A program made the translations under genes and the position numbers. DNA of 64,000 nt from positions 372,001-436,000 of the forward strand of contig CM024174.1 in assembly GCA_013433145.1 (NCBI GenBank), written 5' to 3'. A model generated the notes under the pieces. The model was not told where the DNA came from and did no database searches. It was given only the letters and a program-made list of their open reading frames with translations. The DNA comes from Ascaris suum (taxonomy: Eukaryota > Nematoda > Chromadorea > Rhabditida > Ascarididae). Shown in pieces: positions 1 to 12,608 of the stretch. How positions within the stretch are numbered: the first letter of the stretch is position 1; every line of letters begins with the position of its first letter.

Positions 1-628
1 ATCAGTAATAGTCCTTGTCTACAATATAGAGCAGATAAAATTTCATCACACCAAACAGAACAAAAGGTAATCGAGAGAGTGAACGGACATCATGAATGGG
101 TATGCCTTTATATACATAACACGGTCGACATGCAGCTGATTTATTTACAGATTTAAATACAATTCCGCCAAAATAAACGGCTCACTATATAACTTAGCAA
201 TGAACAATTCAAGTTCTTTTTAACAGCCGTCATTTATGGCAATTCCCACAATCCTAATCAGTTTAGATCGAACAGCCCGCTCGTTAATGACGAAAAGTTG
301 CATATTTTATAGATCACTGGAAAGTATGGCTTAGTCACTGTGCGTACTGCCCAATTTTAGTAAAGAGATTTTTCATTATCCCATAATTTTTAGCGGACTG
401 CTCAATTTTTTGTTTGAAAAACCAGTGCCTAAGATATGTTTCGAATGTTGAGCCTGACGCAATAATTAGCTATCTTTGATTTAAAAAATCGTCAGTACTT
501 TATTTTCATTTCATAGAAAGAGTAAAAGATTGATTCGTAAATGCCATGTGAAAAAACCTTCACAAATGCATTCTACGTCCACCTATGAGATATAAAGACA
601 ATCAACATCAGCTATGTTTCCTGCTTAC

Positions 629-748
629 GACACCTGACGTTGTGAATACCATATTTTACTGGTCCATATCTCACATGCCGTCCTTTTCGTTCGCCAATAT
701 GCTCACGGTTCCTCCCCTCTCTCATCACCTCTGAACCTCTTTGCAAAG
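629..748 (-). CDS. Candidate exon after the PDZ domain
   Basis: This is a possible continuation of the PDZ gene. After the donor that ends the 853-793 exon, a very short intron (about 44 bases) would end at TTTGTTAG. The open frame then runs about 39 codons to a GTAAGC donor. The entry phase (one base carried over) matches the preceding exon, and the exit is again phase 1. The product is rich in Arg, Glu and Gly and shows no domain. The acceptor lacks the usual TTTCAG and the intron would be unusually short beside the others in this gene, so the call is tentative. An alternative donor (ACC|GTGAGC) lies inside the segment. Confidence 0.3.
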
Positions 749-792
749 CTAACAAATGATAAGATACGAATGAAAACGCAAAATGAACTCAC

Positions 793-853
793 CGTCATCG
801 TTGACATCCTGTTTCCTACGCACTCGTAATTGTATAATCCGAGATTTGATGCA
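793..853 (-). CDS. PDZ domain exon, final strand
   Basis: A 61-base exon is flanked by a strong acceptor (TTTTTACTTCAG) and a strong donor (ACG|GTGAGT). Read in phase 0 it gives CIKSRIIQLRVRRKQ and then DVNDD. This is the shape of the last beta strand of a PDZ domain followed by a basic tail. It joins without a frame break to the PDZ exon at 19306-19197, which ends in phase 0 at ...VVRLIHK. The joined end, LIHKCIKSRIIQLRV, has normal PDZ length and hydrophobic pattern. The exon exits in phase 1, so the protein continues. PDZ domains bind C-terminal peptides of partner proteins, usually at membranes or junctions. The alternative partner exon at 18985-18947 gives a shorter and poorer PDZ end. 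No transcript was available to prove the 18.3 kb splice. Confidence 0.7.
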
Positions 854-2881
854 CTGAAGTAAAAACCTGGATTAACTGAAAATAATTTCATCACATGAAT
901 CAAAAATGGTCTTCGACCTCTTGGATGGTGGTTAGCAGAAAAGTGACATCTATAATGAAAATGGATGTCAAGATTTCGCCTTAAACAATTTGGATGCCGA
1001 ATTATTTCTTCGCATCTAATGAATTTTCATATAAAAAATATAGAATTCAAATTCATATTGGATTCAATAATAAAAACCGATCTATAAATGAATTTAAACC
1101 AAACTCACCGTTTTCTTAATCTCCGAAAACATTTAACAACAAAACAGAAAGAAAAAACAAGTAGACAGACATGAATACCTGAAGATGGAGAACGATTCTT
1201 TTTGACAGCTTTCATATTTTGGAATATTCTTATTATATGTATATTATCAATAAAGAAAGACAGACAAAACGGCACAAACGCATGCAATAGGGAGAATTCA
1301 AGACCATATGGGATAGGACTAAAAACGTAATATCTATCACTTTAGAGACAAATGAAACAGAAACTTAAAATATTTTTTGAAACCCGCCAAGTGAAGCCGA
1401 TAACGCCCTTATTATGAAAAGAAATCGTTCAATTTTTCGAGCAATTTCAGTCCGATCTGTTCAGATTGGTTTGTTTTTTTTTCTCGAAAAATATCGACAT
1501 TTGTTTGAAAATGTAACTTTAATTTGGGCAGTTACTCTGGTCAGTTTTGGGAAATAATTTTGAGCAGTAATTTTTGGTCGTTAAAATAGGAATTTATTTT
1601 ACTTCTGGTATTTGTGAAGCAAGTAATATGACCAGGAAAGTAGTTGTGAAAGGAAAGGCTTTATTGATAACCGTGAAATTTGCAAAAAATCTGCAAAAAA
1701 AAATCCGTTTATTAATCTTTAATAAAATTCTCTTCAGAATGCTGGAAATTCGCCATAGTTTTTTCAAGTTTTCCATTGAAAAGTTCTAATATTTTTCTTA
1801 ACTTTGATGTTTCAATCGACGTTGCTTTATGATCACTTCGGTAAATAAAAAAGGCAATAAAAGGCGAAGTGGTAGAGAACTAAAGGAATTGAAGCTAAGA
1901 GCTGAAATATTGAGAACAAGAGTGAAAAAATAAGGCAATCGAGAAAATGAATTTCAAAACAAAGCAAGAATTTGAAGCGAAGGAAACAGACTGGGTCAAT
2001 TGACTGAATAGGCCAGAAAGCAAATCAAAAAAGTCAGGTAACTCATGGTATAAAAAACTATTTATGCATTTGTCCCTCTTTCTTATAAAACTTTAAAAAA
2101 TAAAAAAAAACTAAAATATTTCACAAAACAAGTGAGATTCCATGAAATGGCCTTAAGAAGGAAATATCATCTACCTTCTAAACCCCTCCCTCTTCGTCCC
2201 CCTTTATGCTGCGTCCGACAAATTCACAGATGAATGACCCTTCTCCACACTTCTGATAAAATAAACAGCTCCTCTTTGAAAAGAAAGCAAAAACAGAGAA
2301 AAGGGATGTTTGAAGACATCAGGTCGACGCATTCTGCCAAGACTTTTTGGGAGGATTCTTTAGTCCCTTTCCCCTTTCCACAGGAAACAATCATATAAAA
2401 GTCCTACTAAAGCTCAGCACTAGCGAACTACTTTAGCTTGTAATGGAATACGCTTCTAGAACCATTCGGAGAAATATTCAACTGGAACAATCATGAAACA
2501 TGACAGCGTGAGAAATGCTCAAGACGAAAAGGAGGGGAAACCGCAAAACAAGAAATATCAACATTCATTGCTGAATAAGAAAAGCTCGGATCAATGAATC
2601 AGAAAGGACTGGGTCTTCAACCAAGCAAGAAACAATGTGCAGATATTCGACAAAACAAAGACCTGAGCTCTTAAAACAGTGTACAAAATAGAAACTACTT
2701 GCTATGCCAGTAGTGGGCAATCAGTAAGATCCTAGGCGTCAAATCTATACGGACGCCCATATGTTCGCTGTCGATAGTCACTCGTTAGGCATCGGTATAT
2801 AGAACTTCAATTCGTGAACACCAGTCTTTCATCTACCCACAAATTGAAGCAACCGACGGGATTATTTTCGCCCTGGCCATT

Positions 2882-3175
2882 TCAACAAACAAAGCTGATT
2901 TTTGAGTATATCGATGAAGGTACTACCTTAGCGCCATTATATTCTTTGAAGACGACCATTTCATTTTGGATAAGTGAACACATGCAATGTCCATCATGTG
3001 ACAATGCGCAGCTGACAGCATGTGCTTCAAGCACCAATGGGATTTGTACCTCGAGCGCCGTCGATACCTCCGAATGATCAGCAATCATCTCGGGCATATT
3101 CGTACCAGCTCTAAATGCAAACGGAGCCAAACGTTTCGTCGTTGCACCGACTAGTCGCAAGTTTCGAATGCGCCT
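2882..3175 (-). CDS. Unassigned open frame, possible exon or gene remnant
   Basis: A minus-strand frame is open for about 97 codons, ending in TGA at 2882. It has balanced third-position usage and a plausible soluble-protein composition (for example MIADHSEVSTALEVQIPLVL). A GT donor that could end an exon early lies at GCTAAG|GTAGTA (exon end 2927). The 5' side offers only weak AG sites (CCTAG, GCTAG). Base content is higher than in the surrounding DNA. I do not recognise the sequence. It could be a real exon, a decayed gene or a chance frame. Confidence 0.25.
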   Translation of the reverse strand, partial: RRIRNLRLVGATTKRLAPFAFRAGTNMPEMIADHSEVSTALEVQIPLVLEAHAVSCALSHDGHCMCSLIQNEMVVFKEYNGAKVVPSSIYSKISFVC

Positions 3176-4717
3176 AGCCTAGGCCAACATAGTTGGCAGC
3201 AGCTTCATTTCAAATGAGCCTGCTTCCGCAAGCAACACAGTACTTATTGAAAGCAACAGGCACCGAAGCAAGCTTCTAAGAGAGAGGAAATTCGCATGCG
3301 AAATAGACGTCGAAATTATCCTCGCACATGCGAATTTTTCGATGCAATGCGCCACTTCTTATCCATCAGCATTACTTCAATTTTATTCTCAATTTCTTAA
3401 TCTCGGCTTTCTTCATTGTTCAGCGCAGTGACAAATAAAAAATAAAATCCCAGAAGGAAGGAACCAAAGCTCTTCGTTAGTCTTGGTTGATGACAACTGA
3501 AGAAATCTGCCCATGCATATTATGAAGACAATTTTCCTGTTTCTCCCGTCAAGCTCAATCGAAGCTATCAACGCTATTATTTAAAACCATATGCAAACCA
3601 CAAATAAGACCCACTTGTAATTTTCTACATTTTATTTACCAACTAAGTCTTCTGGTATGACAAAACCGACTAGCGCGAAGCTTGCTTCGCCAGCTGATTA
3701 TAGCGTTATACAACGTAAAGAGAAAGAAAGCGCCTTAAAAGCAAACGATTTGATTAAACCTTCAAGGCTGCCAACGAAAAATTTCTCCACATCCTGCTTC
3801 ACCTGCTGCAGTTTAAACTCCCGCTTATTACTTCATATCTCCACAAAAGCTTCGTATTGCTTCAGAAAGTTGCCGATTGTCTCAATTTATTAATTCTTCC
3901 TCCTATATTCCTCAGAAACTCGGATAATCTCTAGTGCAAAAGTTGTTTATAAACAAGACTCCTGTAAGTCTAACGCTGCTGTTTCTGGAATTGAACGGAA
4001 AGGCGCTAATATATGTTGATGATGTACAAATAATATGCTGACAACGAGTATCAGAAGTCAACCTGACGCAAGAAAAAAATCATTGAGATATGCACACAAC
4101 AACATCACTTCTTCGGTTCATAGAGATAGTGATGAACTTTTCTAAAACACTTGCAAATTTCAAAAGAACAATAAGCCACTGCAGCAATGTAAAGGCTCAC
4201 ACCGCTTGCTTCATCGATCTAGCTTTTCGAAAATCGTGGACTGCCAAGTATAACAGAGTACTTTTGATGTACAATCTGCAAAAGTCTTGTTTTTGTAATC
4301 AGAACTGCACTTATTAGAAAGAGAAAAGGCTGCAAAGAAGAAGTTCTAGTGATGCTGCCAGCTTTTTATCTTGGGTATAAAGATGGGTTGAACGAGTACC
4401 ACCGAGGAGGTATGCAAAGGAAAGAAATGAACAAGAAAGTTGGGCATGCTTATTTCGCTCTTAGTCACTGACACAAGCACATCGGCCATAAGTGGGCCAT
4501 CTCAGAGATGTTTTTAGACACATGTCGCTCAGAAGAAGTGCGGATACCATTTCTAAAAGAAACGTGAAATCTTTACCATTTTGAACCTATACTACCAAAT
4601 GCATATTGCATTGGCCACTGACCTGTTACAAATTAATGCTTCATTAACCCATAACAGTGGTATCTTATTTGCAAATTTTGTAACCTTTAAGCATGTACCT
4701 ATAGTATACTTTTAAAA

Positions 4718-4837
<120 letters not shown>

Positions 4838-6199
4838 AGTTTTTGCATTTGTGCTGTATCTGCGTTTTTGGATATCGATAAAGGTTAATAACTGATTGGT
4901 GAGATCAAGTATTCGATTCGTTTCTGCTTCCGCAGTAACCGCACTGTATGAGCATCGAAATCGCAATTCTGTTTTTTTTTCTCCTCAATACATTCAACAA
5001 ACAGTGACGACCTCAGAGATACGCAAAAAGGGTGGTAGATTTGTGAAAGATTGCGAGAAAACAAAAATATTTCCATGAATGTTCATTAAAACTCAAGTTA
5101 AAAAAAACCGAAATTCCGCGCCACTCAAATATTTTTATATAAATCTCCTATTGCAACGAAAGTCATCAAAACGAAAGTACCTCCATTTATGAGCACACTC
5201 GATGATTCAGGCAGAAAACAGAAACTCGATCTTTTGCGCTTGAGCTGTGGTCATTCCTGATTAACAGTACCTGCACAGACTAAAACAACCAATAATTCTG
5301 AATCACGTCGACTATCAACAACAGCATCAACGCGAATGTTTCAATTATGCCAAATTTATACTATAACGTTGAAAACAAAGTTGAACCTTGAACCAAGGTT
5401 CCACTGGTGCAAACCGAGGTTCACGCCACGAACCAAATGGAACCAAAGTCAGACCAAAGTTGAACCGTGTTTCTACGCTTCTCAACACCAACCTCGGTAT
5501 TGAGAAGAGTATCACATTCACCTCCCATTATTTTGAGGGTGGTAGAGTCTGCTAGGCGCATCAGTCCAATCACAGATGCAGACACAAGAAAAATTCGAGG
5601 ATACCACGCTTTTTCATATATTTCCTGTCACAGCGCATGGGCACTTTGCAGAGCAGATAGCAAAATCTTGCGGAAGGCAATATGCAACACACACAAAAGT
5701 GCATACACACACGAAGCACTTTTGCATAATGTTCCCTGCCTCTTTCAACCTCATTAATGGCTCGCTCAATTTTTCAGCTCTTACTGGCGTCTACAATTTG
5801 CGATATTATACTTAAATGTAGAACATGTAATGCAATTAAATTCAAATAAAAACTATGTAGCAGCGAGAGTTTTTCTCATGCAAGGATCGTAAACCTGCAT
5901 TGCAGCTAAAATTGTTGGAGAAGAGTCAGACAATAAGCATCAGATTTCCTTTACTAGACTATTGGCATAAGCAGCTATTCACTTTCTCTTCCTTGCGAAG
6001 ATGAAAACGCTTGGAAAATTGAAGGCGAAAAACAGAAAGTAGACAAATGAACCAAAAAGAAAAATGTTAACTAACCAGAATAGTGCATGAGTTAGAGCTA
6101 TTCATCGCTCAATGTGTTTTGAGAGAAGTACCTCGATATTTTCAAAAAATAAAAAATAAGATAAAAAGAAAATGACGAATTTTTCTAGTTCAGTGATAA

Positions 6200-6790
6200 A
6201 ATTATGTGTCTTCTACAGAACGTTGCGGCATCGGAAAATGCCCACACATAAATGAAATGCAAAAAGGTCTACAAGCTAGACTGGGCGCGAACAAACGGGG
6301 ACGGTAGTGATCATTTAACGACGCTGTCCGCTCTATCACCACTGTGCGTTGAACAACACCCTGCCGTATTATCTGTACTGTTAGCATGAAATTTTCTCCT
6401 GCAAATCCAATATGCGACATACACGCATGCTGATGAAAAATGGAATGGAAGTGCCGCTCGTTAAGCAGGGATGGGGAAGAAACAAGAACGGAGAGGAGCG
6501 ACAGATATGAAGTGTTTCGCAATTCATAGTTGCAAGTGAGGGATAGCGATTGAAGCATCGATCGGCAGGATAATGGCAGTGATTGGAGCGCACGAGCGCG
6601 ACAGCAATTTGCGCTCGATACCAATATCTGGATACGGCGATCGCATTACGGTGCTTTACGGGAAATGATGCAAAAAGAGCGGTACATAGACCGGATTTGC
6701 ACTGCTACAGCTCAGCGCAAGCCGTACTGTCTATACGGTTCGTCGCGCACACAAATTGTCATCAGCTACCGCTTATCGCATGATACATCC
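6200..6790. other. GC-richer patch without a gene model
   Basis: This segment is clearly richer in G and C than its neighbours and contains several CGATCG/GCGCGA stretches. Both strands have open frames (140 codons on minus at 6624-6202, 66 codons on plus at 6583-6783), but neither has convincing splice sites or a recognisable product. It could be an exon-promoter region or an old insertion. Confidence 0.3.
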
Positions 6791-9700
6791 GCCTATTAAT
6801 CCATACGATACAACACCAGAACTTTCAACCGGAAGCACATATGCATAATCCCTCCAATATCACGTCGAGGGGGAAGGAATTTGCATTTCCTGGAAATTCC
6901 AGAATTACATTCGCAGTCAGAAGTTTCCGTAACAGTAGACGAGTAAAGGAAGCTTCAAGAGACATCGCAGCAGTTTATCGCTCAATTCAATCTGGCAATT
7001 TGAATCAAGTTTTTTGATTCCCAGCAAATCTGAAATTTAGACCCAGCAAAAAAAAAACCCCAGCAAAATCTGAAAGTTCACGGGGGAGAAATTCTTTCAA
7101 CGATGCTAGAATAAAAATGAATTGCCATAAACTTTAACCGTAAACACGCAAAAAGTTTTTCTTTCACTATGAATGGCATAACGGCATTTATTGCCAGAAC
7201 GTGCATCTTTGAAGGACACTTACAAGAGAAACACATGTACGTGTTATAAGCCAATGGCCAGCTGTTTGATTTGATGTTTCCAGCTGTCAATAATAAAAAT
7301 CACATAGGTACAGTAAATCCCGATAAGCATTTGCCGTAAAATTTTTATCAGTAGTGATCATCTATCACTGTGTAGGAATTCTTTTTCTTTATTGTACAAG
7401 TAGAACAAATATTAGCTGAACTTCGTTATTTATTATGAAGCCATAAACAGAAAAGGAAAAAAAACGTTACTGAAAAAATGTAGCCACAAATTCCCTTCTA
7501 CCTATAAACTTTAAATTAACAAAAGAAGAGCAAATATATTAATGACTAGGATAGCTCATCTACGTTTGGGCAAAATTCACTACATTCATAATTCATTTGT
7601 AGTTTTACTAATGGAGTGTTTAACGCATGAATCTAATTTCTTATACACAAATGAATTTTGCGAAGATTTTAATATATATGCATATCGGCGAATAGTTTAC
7701 GAGTCAGCAAATACTTTAGGATGACGTTCGGACTTCCAGATAAGGCCAAGTTATGAAGCATTTCCTGGAACGAATTAAGTTCACAGTAAATCAGAAATTT
7801 TAAGTACCTAAACTGAATAAATGATTCCATTACTCAAAGTTTTTCATTAGAAGAATTAGGTACACGATTCCTTCAGTTAATCCTTCAAGTATATGAATTA
7901 AATGCCTGAATTTTTTCTGATGCTTCTATGAAAGAAAAATTTGTGGAAGTTTATCGATCTGTTAGCGCACTTATTACTTATTTCAAAAACTTTCATTTTG
8001 CTCGTTTTTATTATTACCACATTTACCGACATTGGCAGACATCGCATTTCTGTATGAAATCAATTAACGAGCACATTAATGGGCATACGAGTAGAAATTA
8101 TATTGAGTGACTGAACTTTTGACTGAAAAAGTGTTCAGGTGTTGGAGAGCGCACACAGCATATTGGAGTGAAGAAGAAAAAGCAGGTGCGAAAGATGCAA
8201 GATAAAATTTCATAACATATTGCAATGTAATATAAGTGCTAGTTAGTTTTGTTATAGTTTAGCTGAATAAATTTATAAACTAGCATTGAGATTTTATTAC
8301 TTGATCGATGTTTTATAGATTGATTCTCGTGAGTTTATCGCCGAATACGAGAAACAAGGCTCTATGTCTCACTGAACAATATTTAGAAATTATCAAGTTC
8401 TATGAGTTCAAATACAGAAATAATATCGTCACCTTACGCCTTCCTTCCACTTCACCAATATTTCACTCTCTTCTGTTAACGAATTTTACATGTGCTCCTC
8501 GACGTATCGTCGCTAGAAAAGATTACGCAGTAGTGACTCATGAATAACAAGTATTTCGAGTAAAAGTCTCCGAAGCAAAATTTGCCAAATTTTGCCAAGG
8601 CATAATCTCTATTCAGTAAATTTTGTTTCAGAAAGCATGATTCGTTCCGTATTGAACGAAAAAAAACGCATTTGATGTGATGAGAATCCATTATGAATAT
8701 GTTAAAATGATGAATTGCTCAAATTATACATAAACAAGTAAATAGAAAGTGCATGATATATGATATTTATTGCATCGCTTTGGAAATGAATAACTTATGA
8801 ACGCTTGAAGATAGAGAATAAACTAATACACGCGAATAATTGTTGGTGATAAGCATTAAACACTCATCAATGTAAATATCACTAAGACGATAGTTTGAAG
8901 TGCAAATCGGAACGAAAAGCATTCTCGCACACTCAGCTCTTTATTAGGCGACATTGATGTTATATTTTACACGTTCAACGAGGAACTATAACGACATCCC
9001 ATAGCAAATTAAATGTATTTTGTAAGCAAATGCATTGCGAATTATTCGCTTCAAATACGACGAAAATTTTTTTTTTTAAATTTAATATTTTTCTAACATC
9101 ATCAAAAACAAGAGCATTGCTTCATGTTTCATTAGAGATCATTGTATGAAAAAGTAGTAGCGCAACGAAATAAAGAAATGAATACAGTCATACGTATGGC
9201 ATCAATAAAAATAGCACTGTCAATGATCGCCAACAGTAATTAAGTTAGTTTTGTCGATGAACTGTTTATTTCCCGTCTTCGATTATTTTAGAACCCTAAA
9301 ATATCGCTCTAAAAAAGTTGTATGTGTCAATCATACAAGCCAAAGCATATTGCTATGGTAACTTACGCAATCGTAATTAAGTGAAACAAGCTCGAGTTCG
9401 GGAGAACATTTGGGAGAGGGGAGAGGGTTGAGTGAGAAAAGGAGTTTTAGCTTAATTTGTCAAGTGTAAAGATCGGGGCAGCATATACAGAAAATATGAA
9501 TAGTTGCAGACCTTGATCTATTGATTCAATATGCACGTGAAAGTCTCATCTAACAACTGTGAAACGAGTTAATTTCCTAAAAATTAATGCATTATAGTGA
9601 AGAATAGTGAAAGAGAGAGCATCTGGCAGTAATATGAGTTGAATGTTCGAAACCGACTTTTTAAAGGTTAACCGGTTTTGGCTACGCAAAATGAACAACA

Positions 9701-10079
9701 AATAGGGTACATTTCATTGAAATGAGCAAATCAGTGTGCGTAGCATTTTGTGTTTAACGCAAATTCCGTTTTTGTAGATGAATGACTCAATGGATTTAAT
9801 GCGCATTCTTTGAGTAAATGATCGGGCAATGAGCATTAGGTTTCAAAGTTTCCGATAATTATTGCAAATGCTGCAAGACCGGAAGTACTGCATCCTGATA
9901 GCAATAAATCGGACACATGAAAACCATAACTAAGCTTTCTAAAATGGGGACCATTTAGTACCACATAAAATATTACTGCTCAAAGCTCACACCGGTTATG
10001 CGGTTGCATCATTGAACCAAGATTCACAAAACTTGCATCACCTATTTATTAGATTCACTCGATTTAGTGCACTAAACAC

Positions 10080-10230
10080 CTGTTTGCAAAAGATTTCGTC
10101 TGTGACGGAATTCAATCCCGTGACTTTCGATAATAAGGGATTCTGATGGGTCGCAAAATTTCGATGTTGATGTTCGGGACTGTTTTTCCGAACTCGAACT
10201 CATAATGGATCTGTATATCCAGTATGTAAA
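10080..10230 (-). CDS. Candidate internal exon, frame ambiguous
   Basis: The segment lies between an AAG acceptor (TTCCATTCAAG) and a CAG|GTGTTT donor. In phase 0 it encodes a Ser-rich stretch (SIMSSSSEKQSRTSTSKF) ending ...RRNLLQTG. A second frame over the same DNA is also open and reads as alternating hydrophobic residues, up to a TGA. Two open frames with only average splice signals make this a weak call. It would fall within the large PDZ-gene intron, so it would be either an alternative exon or part of another gene. Confidence 0.25.
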
Positions 10231-10987
10231 CTTGAATGGAATCACTAAAGTGGATATGGGGCTTGAAATGTGCGAATGTATCCGCAAATACGGTTTCAAC
10301 AATGGCTCTTTGCAAAAGCAAAAGAAAAATATGTCATTTTTCCTTCAATTCCCCGCAAAAAAGTTTAAGAAGACGTAAGAAAACGAAATGGAAAATGAAA
10401 TTTAGGGAGATGACTTGAATTGAAGCACATTGCCTGCATAATGCGCTTCACATCAAAACGGTTTGAATTTAAAACCAACGAACTCAGAAAATTGCATTCG
10501 ATATTTCTTCCTTCAAGGCTGTTCCTCCACTTTGTCTAATCCTTCTCAGCAATCTGTTGAAGGTGGATCATTGTGCCAGGATTCTAATGAGCGTAAAGCA
10601 ATCTACTTCATTATACCTGAACAATAACCACACTGCACTCAAAAGTTGAACGATTTTGTGATGATAGCAGGCTTAGGTGATGCAGAAACACGAATTATGA
10701 ATTAAAGTGTTCGATACTTCCGTCATTGATGCTCCCCCTCCTGCGAGGGCCCCACATGAAGATGACTTTTCATCGTGTTCAAGATTTCGTGAGTTGTATT
10801 ATATTATACTTTATCGTCAAAAAAATCCTCAGGATAGGCTATATTCCGTCTTTCTACCTAGGGAAAATCATATGCTTTATTCTTCTTCACAGAAGGAAGA
10901 TATAAGTAAATTTATCATATCCAGTGTTTCAAGCCGAATTGTACACCTTTTTTGTCGAGTTATCCACTTCTCACAGCTCTACATTCT

Positions 10988-11012
10988 CCCCTCCCCCCCC
11001 CCCCCCGCCCCG
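10988..11012. repeat. Poly-C tract
   Basis: A run of C bases broken by single T and G bases, the longest pure stretch about 14. Such tracts are prone to length error in assemblies. Confidence 0.9.
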
Positions 11013-12270
11013 CCTCTCCCCACACCAGATTCCGTTTCATTGCTGGCTTTAGTTTTTGTTATTTTTATAGCGAAAAAAAATGAACTCCTCGAGTACCTCA
11101 AGCTCTCCGCATTTCTGTTCCTCATTTGCTTCACTTGCGGCTCAGTTATTCGAAAGCAATGCAACATTACCGTTATCACTTCTCACATCATCCCGAAAGC
11201 GAACACTGATCATTAACAACTATTTTCATAAAAATCCCGTATTAGCTATACTCAGTCATGAAAGTCAACGTGTCTAGCTCGAGCACACCTTTAGAATTTC
11301 GGCCATAGCTGCTGCATCGAACAAATTGCACTTCAACTCAATGGTATCCTAATATAGCAGCTTTTCGAAAATTGCTTATTCACTAAAGTTTTATGCAAAT
11401 ACGACGCATCGCAATAACATGAACCAGGTAAAAGACGATCTCCTAATAAGACTTAGCGTTTTCCATCCCTCACAAGAATCCCCATGGATCTAAAAACTTT
11501 AGACCATTTTATCTTGACAGCAATGTCCACGAAGAATTTTTGTGTGTATATGCAAAATAGATATTCAATAAGTGACATGGCGCTTCATGTGCAGCACACA
11601 ATCTAACGTAGCTCTAATAAAATTAAAATGAAGACTTTTCCGGAAACAGTTGTAATTGCGTGACACATGCTATAGCGCACCACCGACGAAGCTTGCCAAT
11701 TGGTTAGTACTGCTACTTGAATGACATTCGGAAAACTCCTTCCTATCCCATTTCTATCGAATTCGGAAGGAAAGTTAACTGCAAACATTAGAGTGCTGAT
11801 GGGGCAAATAATACTGAGAAAAATTTAAAAATTCAATATGAGGGAAAATTACTTGAGAGTATAAAATTTCCGAGGTGTTCGGCATTTTCATGATGACGGT
11901 AGCACGATTTCACAGCTTCGTGAAGCAAATCAACGCTAATTAATATAGGAACAATCAAAGTGGTTTTATTGCTGAAATTTCAATTGAACTGTATAAAAGA
12001 TAATCTTTTATAGCTTGCCGATTAGATAATCATATATTTTAGCTGAAAATAGCCATCGAAAGAATTTTTTCTTATATTAAGAAAGGTGGACAAATATATG
12101 TTTCGCGAAAGTAAGCTTACTACAGTGGGTTGCATCAACCTCCGTACACGCTACAATCAACAATTTTTGCAGTTATACAGTGATAAAGCAATGCTCATAA
12201 CATCTGAAAAATGTTTTTCAAAAACGCAGCATAATTGTTAGAAAGATCTGATGTTTTAAATTGCTTTCAG

Positions 12271-12608
12271 AAGTTTTTAGAAGATTAATGCAAGCCTCTG
12301 CGCTTAACCATGGAAAAAGAGGAACTCTCAGTAAAAATATTTTTTCCCTATGCAGACGTCTCTCATTTCCTGTAAAAATATTATTCCCTATGCAGACGTC
12401 TCTCAAATGTTCGTCTGCAGCAAAAGCCATACACAACTCACCCTTCCCGATTTGCCGAATCATGCTTACCACTGCGTCCGGCACAGACATGCATTCGGAT
12501 ATAAGCAGCAGCTGCAGCAGCTGCTCTCCCAAACCAGCTTTATTTAAAAACGCCATAACATGCCAAAACCGCAACTTTTTAGAAATTGTTAATAGTACAG
12601 CGCAGTAA
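12271..12608 (+). CDS. Candidate exon containing a 35-base direct repeat
   Basis: A strong acceptor (TTTTAAATTGCTTTCAG) precedes a frame open for 112 codons from phase 1, ending in TAA. The product has Ser/Cys-rich parts and no domain that I recognise. A 35-base direct repeat inside it is read in two different frames, which argues against plain coding through the whole stretch. The minus strand is also open here (12574-12218) and carries two good donors, GTG|GTAAGC and AAGG|GTGAGT, so an antisense exon is an equal alternative. One of the two strands may be coding; I cannot decide which. Confidence 0.25.
12331..12405. repeat. Tandem 35-base duplication with splice-like ends
   Basis: Two near-identical units begin GTAAAAATATT and end CCCTATGCAGACGTCTCTCA, separated by about six bases. 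Each unit starts like a donor and contains a TATGCAG acceptor-like site. The repeat looks like a local duplication of a very short intron-like segment. Confidence 0.85.

Noticed and set aside
1105..1287. Minus-strand segment ending in a good GTGAGT donor near 1109
   Set aside because: No acceptor gives a sensible exon in phase with the PDZ exon; the readable part is T-rich and intron-like.
6202..6624. 140-codon minus-strand open frame
   Set aside because: Raised GC content lowers the stop frequency, the product is Ser/Cys/His-rich without a domain, and there are no good splice sites.
10707..11216. 169-codon plus-strand open frame
   Set aside because: It runs through the poly-C tract and low-complexity DNA. 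Only its first 27 codons look protein-like and end at a GTGAGT donor, but there is no acceptor before them.
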